DNA from: Commensalibacter communis
Lineage (GTDB): Bacteria; Pseudomonadota; Alphaproteobacteria; Acetobacterales; Acetobacteraceae
DNA length: 64,000 bases
NCBI RefSeq assembly: GCF_947179015.1
Contig: NZ_CAMXCM010000002.1
Span: 1 to 64,000 of the forward strand
Direction of reading: 5' to 3'
The notes under the pieces are model-generated. The model saw only the letters and a program-made list of their open reading frames with translations. It searched no databases and was not told the origin of the DNA. The position numbers and the translations under genes were made by a program. Positions 45,611 through 54,913 of the stretch are shown here, piece after piece (position 1 is the stretch's first letter; every line of letters starts with the position of its first letter).

Positions 45611-46135
45611 ATGATGATGTCCAATTCCCCTCAAGAACCTATTTTTACTCCCGAAAAAATCGAAGCGTTATATTTTGACACAGCACGTCAAGGGGAAACG
45701 GAATTACTTGCTGAATTTATCAGGGCTGGCATGGATATTAACCACCAAAATCACGAAGGGCATACTGCACTGATTTTGGCTTGTTATCATAACCAACTTG
45801 AAGCGGTTAAATTATTATTAGAAAAAGGTGCTGATCCTAACATAGTTGATAACAAAGGTGCCACCGCTTTGACTGGAGTTGCTTTTAAGGGATATATTCC
45901 TATCGCACAATTATTAATTAAAGCAGGTGCGAATGTTGATGCTGAAAATAACCTTAAACGCACAGCATTAATGTTTGCAATTTTATTTGGTCGAAATGAC
46001 ATGGCTAAATTTTTAATAGAATCAGGGGCTAATCCACATCATACTGACGGTGAAGGGGTCACCCCTATTCAACTGGCTGAACGCCAAGGGGATGAAGAGT
46101 TAGTTACCTTATTAAAAGCTAAAAATATTATCTAA
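45611..46135 (+). CDS. Ankyrin repeat protein
   Basis: A 174-residue protein with about four ankyrin repeats from residue 20 on (for example GHTALILACYHNQLEAVKLL and GATALTGVAFKGYIPIAQLL). No signal peptide, so probably cytoplasmic. Such proteins mediate protein-protein contacts; in host-associated bacteria some are effectors, but a housekeeping ankyrin of this size is also common in acetic acid bacteria. It lies 17-20 bases before hisC and is likely cotranscribed. Confidence 0.85.
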   Translation: MMMSNSPQEPIFTPEKIEALYFDTARQGETELLAEFIRAGMDINHQNHEGHTALILACYHNQLEAVKLLLEKGADPNIVDNKGATALTGVAFKGYIPIAQLLIKAGANVDAENNLKRTALMFAILFGRNDMAKFLIESGANPHHTDGEGVTPIQLAERQGDEELVTLLKAKNII

Positions 46136-46155
46136 AACTATTATTTCAGGAATTG

Positions 46156-47232
46156 ATGATGAATAATCCATATTGGAGCCCCTTTGTGAATGATATTGTT
46201 CCCTATACGCCTGGGGAACAACCAAAAGTAACCAATCTTATTAAACTCAACACAAACGAAAATGCTTATGGTGTTTCACCCAAAGTGTTACAAGCACTAA
46301 AAGATGCAGTTGATGACCACTTAAAGTTATATCCAGATCCAACATCACAACAGCTTTGTGCTGAGCTCGCCAAATTACACTCTGTTGATATTAATAATAT
46401 TTTTGTCGGCAATGGTTCTGATGAAGTGCTAGGGTTTGCATTTTTTGCATTATTAAAACATGATAAACCTATTTTATTTCCCGATATCACCTATAGCTTT
46501 TACCCCGTTTATTGCAATTTATTCGGCATCCACTATAAAACAATTCCTCTAACGGATAATTTTGAAATTAATCTTCAAGAGTATGAAAAAGAAGATTGTG
46601 CTGGAATTGTCATTACCAATCCCAATGCACCAACAGGATTATTGCTGAACCCACAATTAATAAAAAAATATCTTATCGAACACCCACAGCAAGTCGTTAT
46701 TGTTGATGAAGCCTATATCGATTTTGGAGGGGAATCAGTTGTTTCATTAATTAATCAATTTCCAAATTTATTAGTTGTAAGAACCTTTTCAAAATTCTAT
46801 GGGCTAGCTGGACTAAGAGTTGGCTATGCTGTAGGCAATTCCGAACTAATCGAAGGGATAGGGCGGGTTAAAGATAGCTTTAACTCTTATCCTTTGGATA
46901 GACTTGCTCAAATTGCAGCAACAACCGCCGTACAAGATATTCAATGGTCTATTGATAATGCTAATCGTATCATTGAAAACAGAGACTATTTAACCAAAGC
47001 TCTACAAAAATTAGGATTTAGAGTATTAGATTCAAAATCAAACTTTCTCTTTATTTCCCATTCTAACATTGCTGGAGATAAACTCGCAGCTAAACTAAGA
47101 GAAAAGAATATATTAATCCGATATTTCAATACCCCTAGAATAAAAGATTGGCTAAGGGTTACCGTGGGAAATGAAGAAGAATGCAAGATGCTTATTCGGG
47201 AAATGCATACTATTTGTGATAATGAACTTTAG
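46156..47232 (+). CDS. hisC: Histidinol-phosphate aminotransferase
   Basis: About 358 residues, PLP-dependent fold-type I aminotransferase of histidine synthesis. LNTNENAYGVSP at the N-terminus, NPNAPTG near residue 155 and the PLP-lysine segment RTFSKFYGLAGLRVGY near residue 218 are hallmarks. The AGGA site favours one of the two ATG codons at 46156/46159 over the TTG at 46153. Other his genes are absent. HisC homologues may also act on phenylalanine or tyrosine precursors. Confidence 0.92.
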   Translation: MMNNPYWSPFVNDIVPYTPGEQPKVTNLIKLNTNENAYGVSPKVLQALKDAVDDHLKLYPDPTSQQLCAELAKLHSVDINNIFVGNGSDEVLGFAFFALLKHDKPILFPDITYSFYPVYCNLFGIHYKTIPLTDNFEINLQEYEKEDCAGIVITNPNAPTGLLLNPQLIKKYLIEHPQQVVIVDEAYIDFGGESVVSLINQFPNLLVVRTFSKFYGLAGLRVGYAVGNSELIEGIGRVKDSFNSYPLDRLAQIAATTAVQDIQWSIDNANRIIENRDYLTKALQKLGFRVLDSKSNFLFISHSNIAGDKLAAKLREKNILIRYFNTPRIKDWLRVTVGNEEECKMLIREMHTICDNEL

Positions 47233-47567
47233 CAGCAAGATATAATAATGTTATTGAATTAATAGTTTAAGTAATACATCTATTAAGTAATTATTGATGT
47301 ATTACTTTGTTTACTATTTTATATATGAAATAAAAAGCTGTAAAATTTGTTATTAAGTAGCAATATAAAATCAGATATACCTTCTAATTTTATTAATATT
47401 TGCAATAGATATATATAAATTACATAATATTATAATATATATCAGAAAGTATTGTACATAAATATCACAGTATTTATTTACTGGTTATTATCTTTACATA
47501 TAAATTGACAAAAAAGGATTATAATAGTTGAAATAAGCTAATCTCAATTAATATAAGATTCAATCCC
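47233..47567. other. Intergenic region hisC to OprB porin
   Basis: A 335-base AT-rich gap. It begins with the hisC terminator-like hairpin (47269-47307). Near 47505-47526 TTGACA and TATAAT occur but are too close together for a standard pair, so I cannot place the porin promoter with confidence. No gene is seen. Confidence 0.5.
47269..47307 (+). terminator. Terminator-like hairpin after hisC
   Basis: A perfect 12-bp inverted repeat (AAGTAATACATC / GATGTATTACTT) with a 15-base loop, 37 bases after the hisC stop, followed by TGTTTACTATTTTA. The U-tract is interrupted, so termination may be inefficient. Confidence 0.55.
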
Positions 47568-49118
47568 ATGACTAAAATCTTAAATCCTTCTTTATGTACT
47601 TTTATTGTATATGGTAAGAAATTAGCATCATATTCTTATTATCTTCCTCTAATCATTATATTTTGCAGCAATCAATCTCATGCTGCTCAGCCCTCTGCAT
47701 TAACAACTCACGATGCGTCACCATCACCTAATAGCAGCAGCGCAAACCCCACAAAAAAGACACCTCCTCCTGCGAAAGTTCTGGATCAAGACACAGGGCA
47801 ACATCCTGAAGACAAGGATATGTTATTAAAAGATATGTGGGGCGTTCGCCCTTGGTTAGCAAATTATGGCATTACCTTTACCGCAGTTGACATTAACGAA
47901 GTATGGGGAAACCCTTATGGCGGCAACAAGCAAGGTGCTGCATATGAAGGCATGACCACGTTGACTTTGAACTGGGATCCTGAGAAAATTTTGGAAATAA
48001 AACATGGACTGTTTAATATCAGTGGTATGCAAATCAGAGGTCGGCAATTCACAGCAGAGAATCTTAGCAACCTTAATAATATCAGTGGTATTGAAGCCAA
48101 TCGTTCCACAAGGCTATGGGAACTATGGTACCAACAAGGATTTTGGGATGACAAATTTACAGTACGTATCGGTAAATTGAGCTTGGATCAAGAATTTAAT
48201 ATCAGCGATTATGCCACTATGTTTATGAATGCTTCCTTTGGTTGGTCGATGGTCAGCTCTGTTGATACCTATAGCGGTGGAGTAGACTATCCTCTGGCTG
48301 CTCCTGGTATTCGATTTGCTTTTCAGCCCAATGAAAATTGGACAAATTTATTTGCAATTACCAATGACAATCCAAATAATGTTCCTTTTTGTAATCCATC
48401 AGGGGCATTTACATGTGATCCACAAGCAAAACATCTTTCTGGAACGCATTTTAATTTTACAACGGGTGTGTTTATTATCAATGAGCTGCAATATCATTTA
48501 AACCCTGCTCCTGATGATAAGGACAAATTATCATCGACAGGATATCCAGGAACTTACAGGATTGGCGCTTATTTTGACAGCGCTGGTTTTCCCGATCAAC
48601 GATATAATGCGCAAAAACTACCGCTTGCTGATCCTGACAATGCCCAAACTATGTGGAAACATCGTCATAATTGGTCTCTCTATGGAATCATCGACCAAAT
48701 GGTGTGGCGTAATAAAAATAGAAACCATTCTATAGGTCTATTTGGTCGTATTCAAACTTCACCAGGAGACCGTAGCCCTGTTAATCTTGGTGGCGATGCT
48801 GGGATTGTCTATAAAGGTATGTTTAATAGGGAAGATGACTCTATTGGTTTTGCTTGGGGATTTGGTCGCTTTGGAGATCGAGCCAGACAATATGATCGTG
48901 ATTATCGCTATTTCAATAATGATCCCTCATGGCGCATCAGAAGAACAGAACACCACATAGAATTAGCATGGCAAATCCAAGCAACCCCATGGTGGGAAAT
49001 CAAACCAGATTTTCAATATATATTTAATCCTGGTGGGGGATTAAATTTAGAAGAAGGGTACCATAAACGCATTCAAAATGAAGCTATATTTGGATTAAGA
49101 TCGACAATTAATTTTTAA
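47568..49118 (+). CDS. oprB: OprB-type carbohydrate porin
   Basis: A 516-residue outer-membrane protein. The signal segment is unusual in length (about residues 1-42, cut after SHA). A Pro/Ser/Thr-rich linker follows, then a beta-barrel with alternating aromatic strands ending in STINF. Phrases WGVRPWLANYGITF, RIGKLSLDQEFNISDYATMFMNASFGW and EWKPDFQYIFNPGG-like repeats match the OprB family. It lets sugars and polyols through the outer membrane, in keeping with the downstream polyol genes. Confidence 0.9.
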   Translation: MTKILNPSLCTFIVYGKKLASYSYYLPLIIIFCSNQSHAAQPSALTTHDASPSPNSSSANPTKKTPPPAKVLDQDTGQHPEDKDMLLKDMWGVRPWLANYGITFTAVDINEVWGNPYGGNKQGAAYEGMTTLTLNWDPEKILEIKHGLFNISGMQIRGRQFTAENLSNLNNISGIEANRSTRLWELWYQQGFWDDKFTVRIGKLSLDQEFNISDYATMFMNASFGWSMVSSVDTYSGGVDYPLAAPGIRFAFQPNENWTNLFAITNDNPNNVPFCNPSGAFTCDPQAKHLSGTHFNFTTGVFIINELQYHLNPAPDDKDKLSSTGYPGTYRIGAYFDSAGFPDQRYNAQKLPLADPDNAQTMWKHRHNWSLYGIIDQMVWRNKNRNHSIGLFGRIQTSPGDRSPVNLGGDAGIVYKGMFNREDDSIGFAWGFGRFGDRARQYDRDYRYFNNDPSWRIRRTEHHIELAWQIQATPWWEIKPDFQYIFNPGGGLNLEEGYHKRIQNEAIFGLRSTINF

Positions 49119-49126
49119 ATCTTTTT

Positions 49127-49165
49127 GATCTCTCTATATCTTTTCAATGAATAAATAGAGAGATC
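49127..49165 (+). terminator. Inverted repeat after the porin gene
   Basis: A perfect 11-bp inverted repeat (GATCTCTCTAT / ATAGAGAGATC) with a 17-base loop, nine bases after the porin stop. No T-tract follows on the plus strand. Probably an mRNA 3' end structure, possibly Rho-dependent or processed. Confidence 0.45.
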
Positions 49166-49218
49166 AATATGCCAAAAGCTTAAGAGATATTTATAGTGAA
49201 TGCTTTTGCTGATGAATA

Positions 49219-49635
49219 TTACCGACTATCCCAATGCAAATTATTCCATCGCATCTCTTTATAATAGCCTTGTTGAATTTTCTTAAAAATTGCTGAAGGT
49301 TTATCTTGTGTAAGATAATTGAAATGCAAAATAGAATCTTGACCTTCTAAAAACATTTGTAAGATTGGCGTTATAGATGAAATTATATAACGAGGTCTAT
49401 AATTTTCCTCTTGCGCTACAACAGCACAAATTAAAGGACGATTTGTAGCAACAACCCAGCATGCTTTACCATCACTAATCCTTGGAAGATCATATTGTTG
49501 TGATAATATCGTTAACAGTTCATGCATAGTCATTTTAACGCTACATGAATAGTTTCTTCGATGATCTACAATATCATCTGCCATACAAACACTATCACGA
49601 TCAATCACTACATCAATACATTGCATGATAATCAT
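49219..49635 (-). CDS. Hypothetical protein
   Basis: A 138-residue protein with five cysteines, three of them within the first 31 residues. No domain, signal peptide or membrane helix is recognised. The patterns TMHELLTILSQQYDLPRI and GKACWVVAT suggest a compact alpha/beta fold. It stands between the porin and the dhaL terminator, opposite in direction to the porin. Function unknown. Confidence 0.5.
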   Translation of the reverse strand: MIIMQCIDVVIDRDSVCMADDIVDHRRNYSCSVKMTMHELLTILSQQYDLPRISDGKACWVVATNRPLICAVVAQEENYRPRYIISSITPILQMFLEGQDSILHFNYLTQDKPSAIFKKIQQGYYKEMRWNNLHWDSR

Positions 49636-49650
49636 CTCTTATAAACATAT

Positions 49651-49685
49651 AAAAAAACCGTGACCTCTTAAAAGAAGACACAGTT
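49651..49685 (-). terminator. Terminator of the tetritol/dhaKL operon
   Basis: On the minus strand AACTGTGTCTTC and GAGGTCACGGTT pair over 12 positions with one mismatch, loop TTTTAA, then seven T. It starts 33 bases past the dhaL stop. A canonical intrinsic terminator. Confidence 0.85.
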
Positions 49686-49718
49686 CTTTTAACATTTAAC
49701 AAGAATAATCAAGGAGAA

Positions 49719-50363
49719 TTATTTAATTCTTGCTTCTAGACTGTCAGCGAGTTGAGTTACCAATAAACAACATGATGTCGCACCAGCATCCAAAACGCCT
49801 TTTGAACGTTCACCCAAACGGCTTGCACGGCCAATTTTAGCCACTAAATCTTTGGTTGAATCACGACCTTTTGCAGCAGCATCTTTCATAATATTCAATG
49901 CTTCTTTAAAAGTTTTACCGTCTTTCACTGCTTGTTGAAAAGTTTCAACCGCAGGAAATAATGTATCGACTAAACATTTATCACCCTTTTGAGCTGGGCT
50001 GATATCTTGAAGTTCACTCATCCCATTCACCAACATGGCTTGAACATCTTCTTTGGTGAGTTCAGTTTTACCTTGAATACTGTCTGACCAACCGGTGAAG
50101 ATACAGCCATATAATGGCCCCATAGAACCACCAATGCCTTCCATCAAAGAATCACTAAGTTCAGCCAAGGCTTCTGATAAAGTTAATTCCTTACCATCAA
50201 TACGGGTTTTACAAATATTAAACCCTTTAGCCATGTTAATGCCATGATCCCCGTCGCCGATCGCACCATCGATTTCACTTAAGTAATCCCGATTGCTAAC
50301 GATCACATTGATCAAATCATTAACGACATCAACACCATTTTTAATAACAACAACTTCAGACAT
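49719..50363 (-). CDS. dhaL: Dihydroxyacetone/erythrulose kinase, L subunit
   Basis: A 214-residue DhaL-type nucleotide-binding subunit. DGAIGDGDHGINMAKGF near residue 30 holds the conserved aspartates that bind Mg-ADP, and GGSMGPLYG and GARSRLGERS-like segments (GRASRLGERSKGVLDAGA) follow. The start is MSEVVVI, four bases after the dhaK stop; the longer upstream frame overlaps dhaK and lacks a site. No DhaM phosphotransferase subunit is nearby, so phosphate donor (ATP or PEP via ADP) is open. Confidence 0.9.
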   Translation of the reverse strand: MSEVVVIKNGVDVVNDLINVIVSNRDYLSEIDGAIGDGDHGINMAKGFNICKTRIDGKELTLSEALAELSDSLMEGIGGSMGPLYGCIFTGWSDSIQGKTELTKEDVQAMLVNGMSELQDISPAQKGDKCLVDTLFPAVETFQQAVKDGKTFKEALNIMKDAAAKGRDSTKDLVAKIGRASRLGERSKGVLDAGATSCCLLVTQLADSLEARIK

Positions 50364-50367
50364 TTTA

Positions 50368-51372
50368 TTAACCTTGAACCATACCAAGAGAATGAACAGG
50401 AGCATCAACAAGTTTCTTCAACTCGTCATCTAATTTCATCATAGAAAGGGTAACACCCATCATTTCAAGCGAAGTGAAATAGTTGCCCACGTAGCTACGA
50501 TGAACCTTAACGCCTTTTTCTTTTAAAATACGATCAACTTCAGCATAATAAATATACAGCTCCATCGTAGGGGTCGCACCCAAACCGGAAACCAAGACAA
50601 CAACTTCAGAACCGGCTTCAAAAATACCCTCTGTTAAAATTGGTTCTAACATAGTTGCTGCCATTTCTTTAGCAGGTTGTAATGGAACAACATTGATACC
50701 AGGCTCACCATGATGACCGATACCAACTTCCATCATTCCATTATCAATGTTGAAATTAGGATGACCAACAGCTGGAATAATACAAGAGCTTAATCCAACC
50801 CCAATAGAACGACAATTATCAATTGCTTTTTGAGCAGCTGCAATCACGCCATCAAGGTCGTAACCGGCCGCTGCAGCTGCACCACCTACTTTCCACATCA
50901 AAATTTCGCCAGCAACGCCACGACGTTTTTCTTTTTCTGTGATTGGTGCAGAAGCAACATCATCATTAGCAACCACTGTTTTTACAGTAATACCAGCAGC
51001 AGCAGCTTTTTTCACTGCCATTTTGACATTCATATTGTCGCCAGCATAATTTCCGTATAAGCACGCAACGCCAGCGCCACCATCAGCAGCTTTCATCGCA
51101 TCAAGAAAAGCACCCGCGGTTGGTGAAGAAAAGATTTCACCAATAGCAACAGCATCCACCATGTTTTTACCAACATAGCCCAAGAAAGCAGGCTCATGAC
51201 CAGAACCACCACCAGTGACAATCCCAACTTTTCCTTGTTGTGGAATAGAAGGATATTTCAATACTCTTTCGTGATTTGTTTTGGAAAAAAACTCTGGATG
51301 AGCAGCAACATATCCTTCAATCGCATCTTCTACAACAAGATTAGGGTCGTTAATTATTCTGTTCAATTTCAT
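50368..51372 (-). CDS. dhaK: Dihydroxyacetone/erythrulose kinase, K subunit
   Basis: A 334-residue substrate-binding subunit. GGGSGHEPAFLGYVG near residue 55 and GIGHHGEPGI near 215 include the histidines that bind the ketone covalently in DhaK. Family knowledge: DhaK homologues phosphorylate dihydroxyacetone, but close relatives in tetritol operons use D- or L-erythrulose. The neighbours here (threitol-type SDR, erythritol/L-threitol-type dehydrogenase, RpiB-like isomerase) favour erythrulose. Confidence 0.9.
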   Translation of the reverse strand: MKLNRIINDPNLVVEDAIEGYVAAHPEFFSKTNHERVLKYPSIPQQGKVGIVTGGGSGHEPAFLGYVGKNMVDAVAIGEIFSSPTAGAFLDAMKAADGGAGVACLYGNYAGDNMNVKMAVKKAAAAGITVKTVVANDDVASAPITEKEKRRGVAGEILMWKVGGAAAAAGYDLDGVIAAAQKAIDNCRSIGVGLSSCIIPAVGHPNFNIDNGMMEVGIGHHGEPGINVVPLQPAKEMAATMLEPILTEGIFEAGSEVVVLVSGLGATPTMELYIYYAEVDRILKEKGVKVHRSYVGNYFTSLEMMGVTLSMMKLDDELKKLVDAPVHSLGMVQG

Positions 51373-51410
51373 AATTTATTCACTTCTATTTAAGTAACAT
51401 GTATGTGATC

Positions 51411-52166
51411 TTACTGAATTGTAAAACCACCATCAATAACTAAATTTGCACCATTAATAATAGACGCTTCACTGCTTGCCAAATACACGGCAGCAGCAGC
51501 AATTTGATCTGGTTCAGCAAAACGGCGTGATGGAATTTTTGCTTTGAACTCATCTCCCACAGCACCAGCCCACACCGTTTTACCCATTGCCGTTAAGACA
51601 ACAGTCGGAGAAATCGAATTCACATTGATATTGGATGGTCCCCATTCCAAAGCCAATACTTTGGTTAAACCAATAACACCCGCTTTGCTGGCACAATATG
51701 AAAGATGGTTTGGAAGTGCGACAACACCTGCTTGAGAAGCAAAGTTAATGATAGAACCTTGCTTTTGTTTTAGCATCACTTTACCGACAGCTTGAGAAAC
51801 AAAGAATGTTCCTTTGAGATTAATCGCAATCGTTGCATCCCAACCTTCTTCACTGACATCCTCAGCAGCATCTAATATTGCAACACCTGCGCAATTCACT
51901 AAAATATCAATACGACCATAATGATCGACGACTGCTTTGATGGTCTGATCAATTTGATCTTTTTTGGTTACATCAAGTTGTAATCCAATTACATTTTCTG
52001 CATTCAATTCTTTGGCGATTTCTGCAATATTTTCTGCACGATCTAGTAGTGCAACTTTAACACCTTTTTCTAGATAAGCCTTGGCAATTTCATTACCAAT
52101 CCCTGCACCACCACCTGTAATGATAGCAACTTTTCCAGATAAATCGAACATTTCTTTTTGAGACAT
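51411..52166 (-). CDS. SDR family polyol dehydrogenase, probable D-threitol dehydrogenase
   Basis: About 251 residues. Cofactor motif TGGGAGIG near residue 15, NCAG, catalytic Ser in NFASQAG and YCASK give a classical SDR. The C-terminal phrases SISPTVVLTAMGKTVWAGAVG and LVIDGGFTIQ match the D-threitol dehydrogenase (DthD) group as I know it. The start MSQKEMF has AAAGGA seven bases upstream. It sits between the MFS gene and dhaK in one operon. Substrate is inferred; xylitol or arabinitol are alternatives. Confidence 0.75.
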   Translation of the reverse strand: MSQKEMFDLSGKVAIITGGGAGIGNEIAKAYLEKGVKVALLDRAENIAEIAKELNAENVIGLQLDVTKKDQIDQTIKAVVDHYGRIDILVNCAGVAILDAAEDVSEEGWDATIAINLKGTFFVSQAVGKVMLKQKQGSIINFASQAGVVALPNHLSYCASKAGVIGLTKVLALEWGPSNINVNSISPTVVLTAMGKTVWAGAVGDEFKAKIPSRRFAEPDQIAAAAVYLASSEASIINGANLVIDGGFTIQ

Positions 52167-52200
52167 GATGATATCCTTTGTGATCTGATTGTTAATTTGT

Positions 52201-53475
52201 TTAAAGGGCTTCTTTAACTGCAACGCTTAACTCATGCTCAACACTGTCGCCAGAGGGCTGTCTTACATTTACAAAAATCATCAATATAGCGGCTACTATA
52301 TATAAGACTGTATAAATATAAATAACGCCCGCACTGCCAATAGAAGCAATAAATAATGTTACAATAAAATATCCAAAGAAATAGCTCATCCCTGCACCAA
52401 AATTAAGAATGGACATCGCTGCACCTTTTTCATTTGGAGCCAACATTGGCATGATTGCAGATAATGGAACAAACGCAGCAAGGAAACAGCCATAAACACT
52501 AGCAATAACAGTAATCGTTAAAACAGAAGCATGAGATATAATAGCATAATAGAACAAGAATGTTGTAATTGCACAGCCAACACAACCAAACCACATCACC
52601 ACATTACGCCAACCTAATTTATCCGCAATAATGCCCCATAATAAATTAAATGCAACATTGGTCATCCATAACCAGAAAACGACAGACAACCAAACACTTT
52701 TGTCATAACTTTGAGCAATTAAGAGCGCAGGAATAAAAACAGGGAACCCATAAGCAGCACTGGTATTAATCATACGAACGATACCGCCCATTGCAACCTT
52801 TGGCTTTTTGGTGAGAATTGTTAACCCGTTAAGCAAATAAGCAAAAGATGCTTTTTCTGATTTTTGATTATTGTTACTAGCAGTATCACCACCACTCAAA
52901 GCCAAAGCAATAATCGCGCCCAATGTTACAAAAATTAACGCCGTCCACAATAAATGCAAATGCTGCATGTGGAAATAATTCAGCATAATATCAGAATATT
53001 TGGTGCCTATGACAGCAACCCCACCTGAATACATAAACCAAAAAATACCAACAGCAGATCCCAAACGTTCTGCAGGTGCTTCATACGCAACCCAAACTAA
53101 AAAGCCATAAGCAAATAATGGATATGCCAATCCACGAATAGCATAAGTCGGAATAATCCAATATAAGCTATTCGTAGGGATACCAAAGGTCAGAAAGAAG
53201 AATGAACCAATATAAAATAAAACGAGCCCGATGAACATCACACGCCTGACACCAAAGATTTCAGCCAAAACGCCAGAAAACCATGATGAAATAGCCACCA
53301 TCAGTCCATATATGGTATAAATAAGACCCGTTTGAGCCTCGGTCATACCGTTATGCTGTAAATAGTCAGGTAACCAGTTGAGTTCCAACCCTTCACCGGC
53401 CATAAATATCATTACCCCAAAATAACCCAACATTAATTTTGGTGAAACGAAAATTCTATTAATTATATTGCCCAT
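52201..53475 (-). CDS. MFS polyol transporter (RbtT/DalT-like)
   Basis: About 424 residues with 12 predicted helices. The N-terminal GYFGVMIFMAGEGLELNWLP and the later GLAYPLFAYGFLVW and LSAIMPMLAPNEKGAAMSI resemble ribitol/D-arabinitol proton symporters. The start is MGNIIN, with GGGAAGAG before it; the longer frame would run through the upstream hairpin. It follows the zinc dehydrogenase gene and precedes the SDR gene, so a tetritol or pentitol is the likely cargo. Confidence 0.85.
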   Translation of the reverse strand: MGNIINRIFVSPKLMLGYFGVMIFMAGEGLELNWLPDYLQHNGMTEAQTGLIYTIYGLMVAISSWFSGVLAEIFGVRRVMFIGLVLFYIGSFFFLTFGIPTNSLYWIIPTYAIRGLAYPLFAYGFLVWVAYEAPAERLGSAVGIFWFMYSGGVAVIGTKYSDIMLNYFHMQHLHLLWTALIFVTLGAIIALALSGGDTASNNNQKSEKASFAYLLNGLTILTKKPKVAMGGIVRMINTSAAYGFPVFIPALLIAQSYDKSVWLSVVFWLWMTNVAFNLLWGIIADKLGWRNVVMWFGCVGCAITTFLFYYAIISHASVLTITVIASVYGCFLAAFVPLSAIMPMLAPNEKGAAMSILNFGAGMSYFFGYFIVTLFIASIGSAGVIYIYTVLYIVAAILMIFVNVRQPSGDSVEHELSVAVKEAL

Positions 53476-53495
53476 ACACTCTTCCCTTATAAACA

Positions 53496-53524
53496 AAAGC
53501 CTAGCCATTAGTCAGCTAGGCTTT
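53496..53524 (-). terminator. Internal hairpin between dehydrogenase and MFS genes
   Basis: AAAGCCTAGC / GCTAGGCTTT form a perfect 10-bp stem with a 9-base loop, followed by TTGTTTAT on the minus strand, about 20 bases before the MFS start. It would lower readthrough from the dehydrogenase gene into the rest of the operon or stabilise the upstream mRNA. Confidence 0.6.
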
Positions 53525-53540
53525 GCATCAACCGAAATGG

Positions 53541-54656
53541 CTATCTTCTATTTGGATCCAAAACGATTTTCAAAGAACCAACGCCTTTTTTCATTAGTCC
53601 AAAGGCTTCTTGATATTCTTCTAATGCGAATACGTGTGTTACAACGCCCTCTGTTGGGAAATCTCCATTTTGAATACCCTTAATGGTCATTGGATAACAA
53701 TATGGACCAAGATGAGACCCTAATACATCCAACTCTTTACGATCGCTGATAATGCTCCAATCAACTGCCACAGGATCTTTGAATACTGAAAATTCAACAA
53801 AACGACCCAATTTGCGGATCATCGCTAATCCTTGTTCAACAGATTTACCCGCACCTGTTGCTTCAATATAAATATCACAACCATAACCTTCGGTCATATC
53901 TTTGATTTTTTGAACGACGTCTTCTTTGGCAGGATTCATCACGATATCGGCACCGAATTTCTTTGCCATAGCAAGACGGTCTTCGTTTAAATCGAGAACA
54001 ACTAATTTATCTGGACCAGACTTTTTAATCGCACCAATCATCCCTAGGCCAAGAGTACCAGCACCAGAAAGCACAACAACGTCACCCAATTTAACGCTTG
54101 CACGTTGCACAGCATGCATTGAACATGCATATGGTTCGATCAATACAGCTTTTTCCATTGGCAAATCATCAGGAACGCGATGGTTGATTCCTTCTTTTGG
54201 AAGTTTGATATATTCCGCCATTGCACCATTAACGTTCTTTTGGAAACCATATAGATCGTGTTTTTCACACATCCAATATTCACCACGATTACAAAAGCGG
54301 CAATCCCAACAAGGAACGATTTGTTCAGAGGTAATACGATCATTTAATTTAAAATCGTTAATCCCCTCGCCATAAGCAACGACGTGACCAATGAACTCGT
54401 GCCCTGGAATCATTGGGGCCTTGATATAAGCAGGTTGTTTTTCATCCCCCCAAAAGCTTGGGGCACCTTCGAAAGATTTAATATCTCCAGCACAAATACC
54501 GCATGCCTCGACCTTGACTAAAATTTCGTTTGGACCAATTTCAGGAACAGGCACTTCTTCAAAACGATAATCACCAGGAGCATATGCCACAATAGCACGC
54601 ATCGTCTTAGGAATATTATCTAATTTAGCAACTGGGCCAGTTTTAATCTCTGTCAT
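53541..54656 (-). CDS. Zinc-dependent polyol dehydrogenase, probable erythritol/L-threitol dehydrogenase
   Basis: A 371-residue medium-chain dehydrogenase. Catalytic zinc ligands are seen in CGICAGD and GHEFIG; the structural zinc loop CWDCRFCNRGEYWMC has all four cysteines; the NAD-binding GAGTLGLGMIG is near residue 200. EGAPSFWG and the YWMCEKHDLYGFQ phrase match the erythritol/L-threitol dehydrogenase (EltD) group as I recall it. First gene of the minus-strand polyol operon, divergent from rpiB. Confidence 0.8.
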   Translation of the reverse strand: MTEIKTGPVAKLDNIPKTMRAIVAYAPGDYRFEEVPVPEIGPNEILVKVEACGICAGDIKSFEGAPSFWGDEKQPAYIKAPMIPGHEFIGHVVAYGEGINDFKLNDRITSEQIVPCWDCRFCNRGEYWMCEKHDLYGFQKNVNGAMAEYIKLPKEGINHRVPDDLPMEKAVLIEPYACSMHAVQRASVKLGDVVVLSGAGTLGLGMIGAIKKSGPDKLVVLDLNEDRLAMAKKFGADIVMNPAKEDVVQKIKDMTEGYGCDIYIEATGAGKSVEQGLAMIRKLGRFVEFSVFKDPVAVDWSIISDRKELDVLGSHLGPYCYPMTIKGIQNGDFPTEGVVTHVFALEEYQEAFGLMKKGVGSLKIVLDPNRR

Positions 54657-54839
54657 CGTGTGACTCTTTCTTGAACTTTTTAGGTTTAATTCTAGTCTGA
54701 CATCATTTATTAATTTAAAAATTAATACAAATAAAATACTTGTGATTTGACTTTTAAGATCGTTAGAACAACAAAGGTTAATCAGACAAATTCTCTTTGA
54801 TATTAGAGTGTTTATTATTGGAAATAATATATTTTCTGT

Positions 54840-54850
54840 ATGTTATCATT
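54840..54850 (+). promoter_or_regulatory. Extended -10 element upstream of the RpiB-like gene
   Basis: ATGTTATCATT contains TGn before TATCAT (54844-54849), an extended -10 pattern about 65 bases ahead of the start codon. The surrounding ATTTTC-TGTATG-TATCATT is nearly repeated at 55811-55831 (see findings), so it may be part of a common promoter/operator. No good -35 is visible. Confidence 0.35.
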
Positions 54851-54913
54851 GAACTCTTTGTGATATTTACAGAAAGCAAATATTAACGAAAACTTTAACC
54901 CTAGGAAAAAGTA

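Noticed and set aside
45611-46135. Ankyrin protein as a secreted host-interaction effector
   Set aside because: No secretion signal or secretion-system genes are visible and it is likely cotranscribed with hisC, so a cytoplasmic role is the simpler reading.
49719-51372. PTS-dependent dihydroxyacetone utilisation operon (DhaKLM)
   Set aside because: DhaK and DhaL are present but no DhaM is near, and the neighbours are tetritol-type dehydrogenases and an RpiB-like isomerase, which fit a different substrate better.
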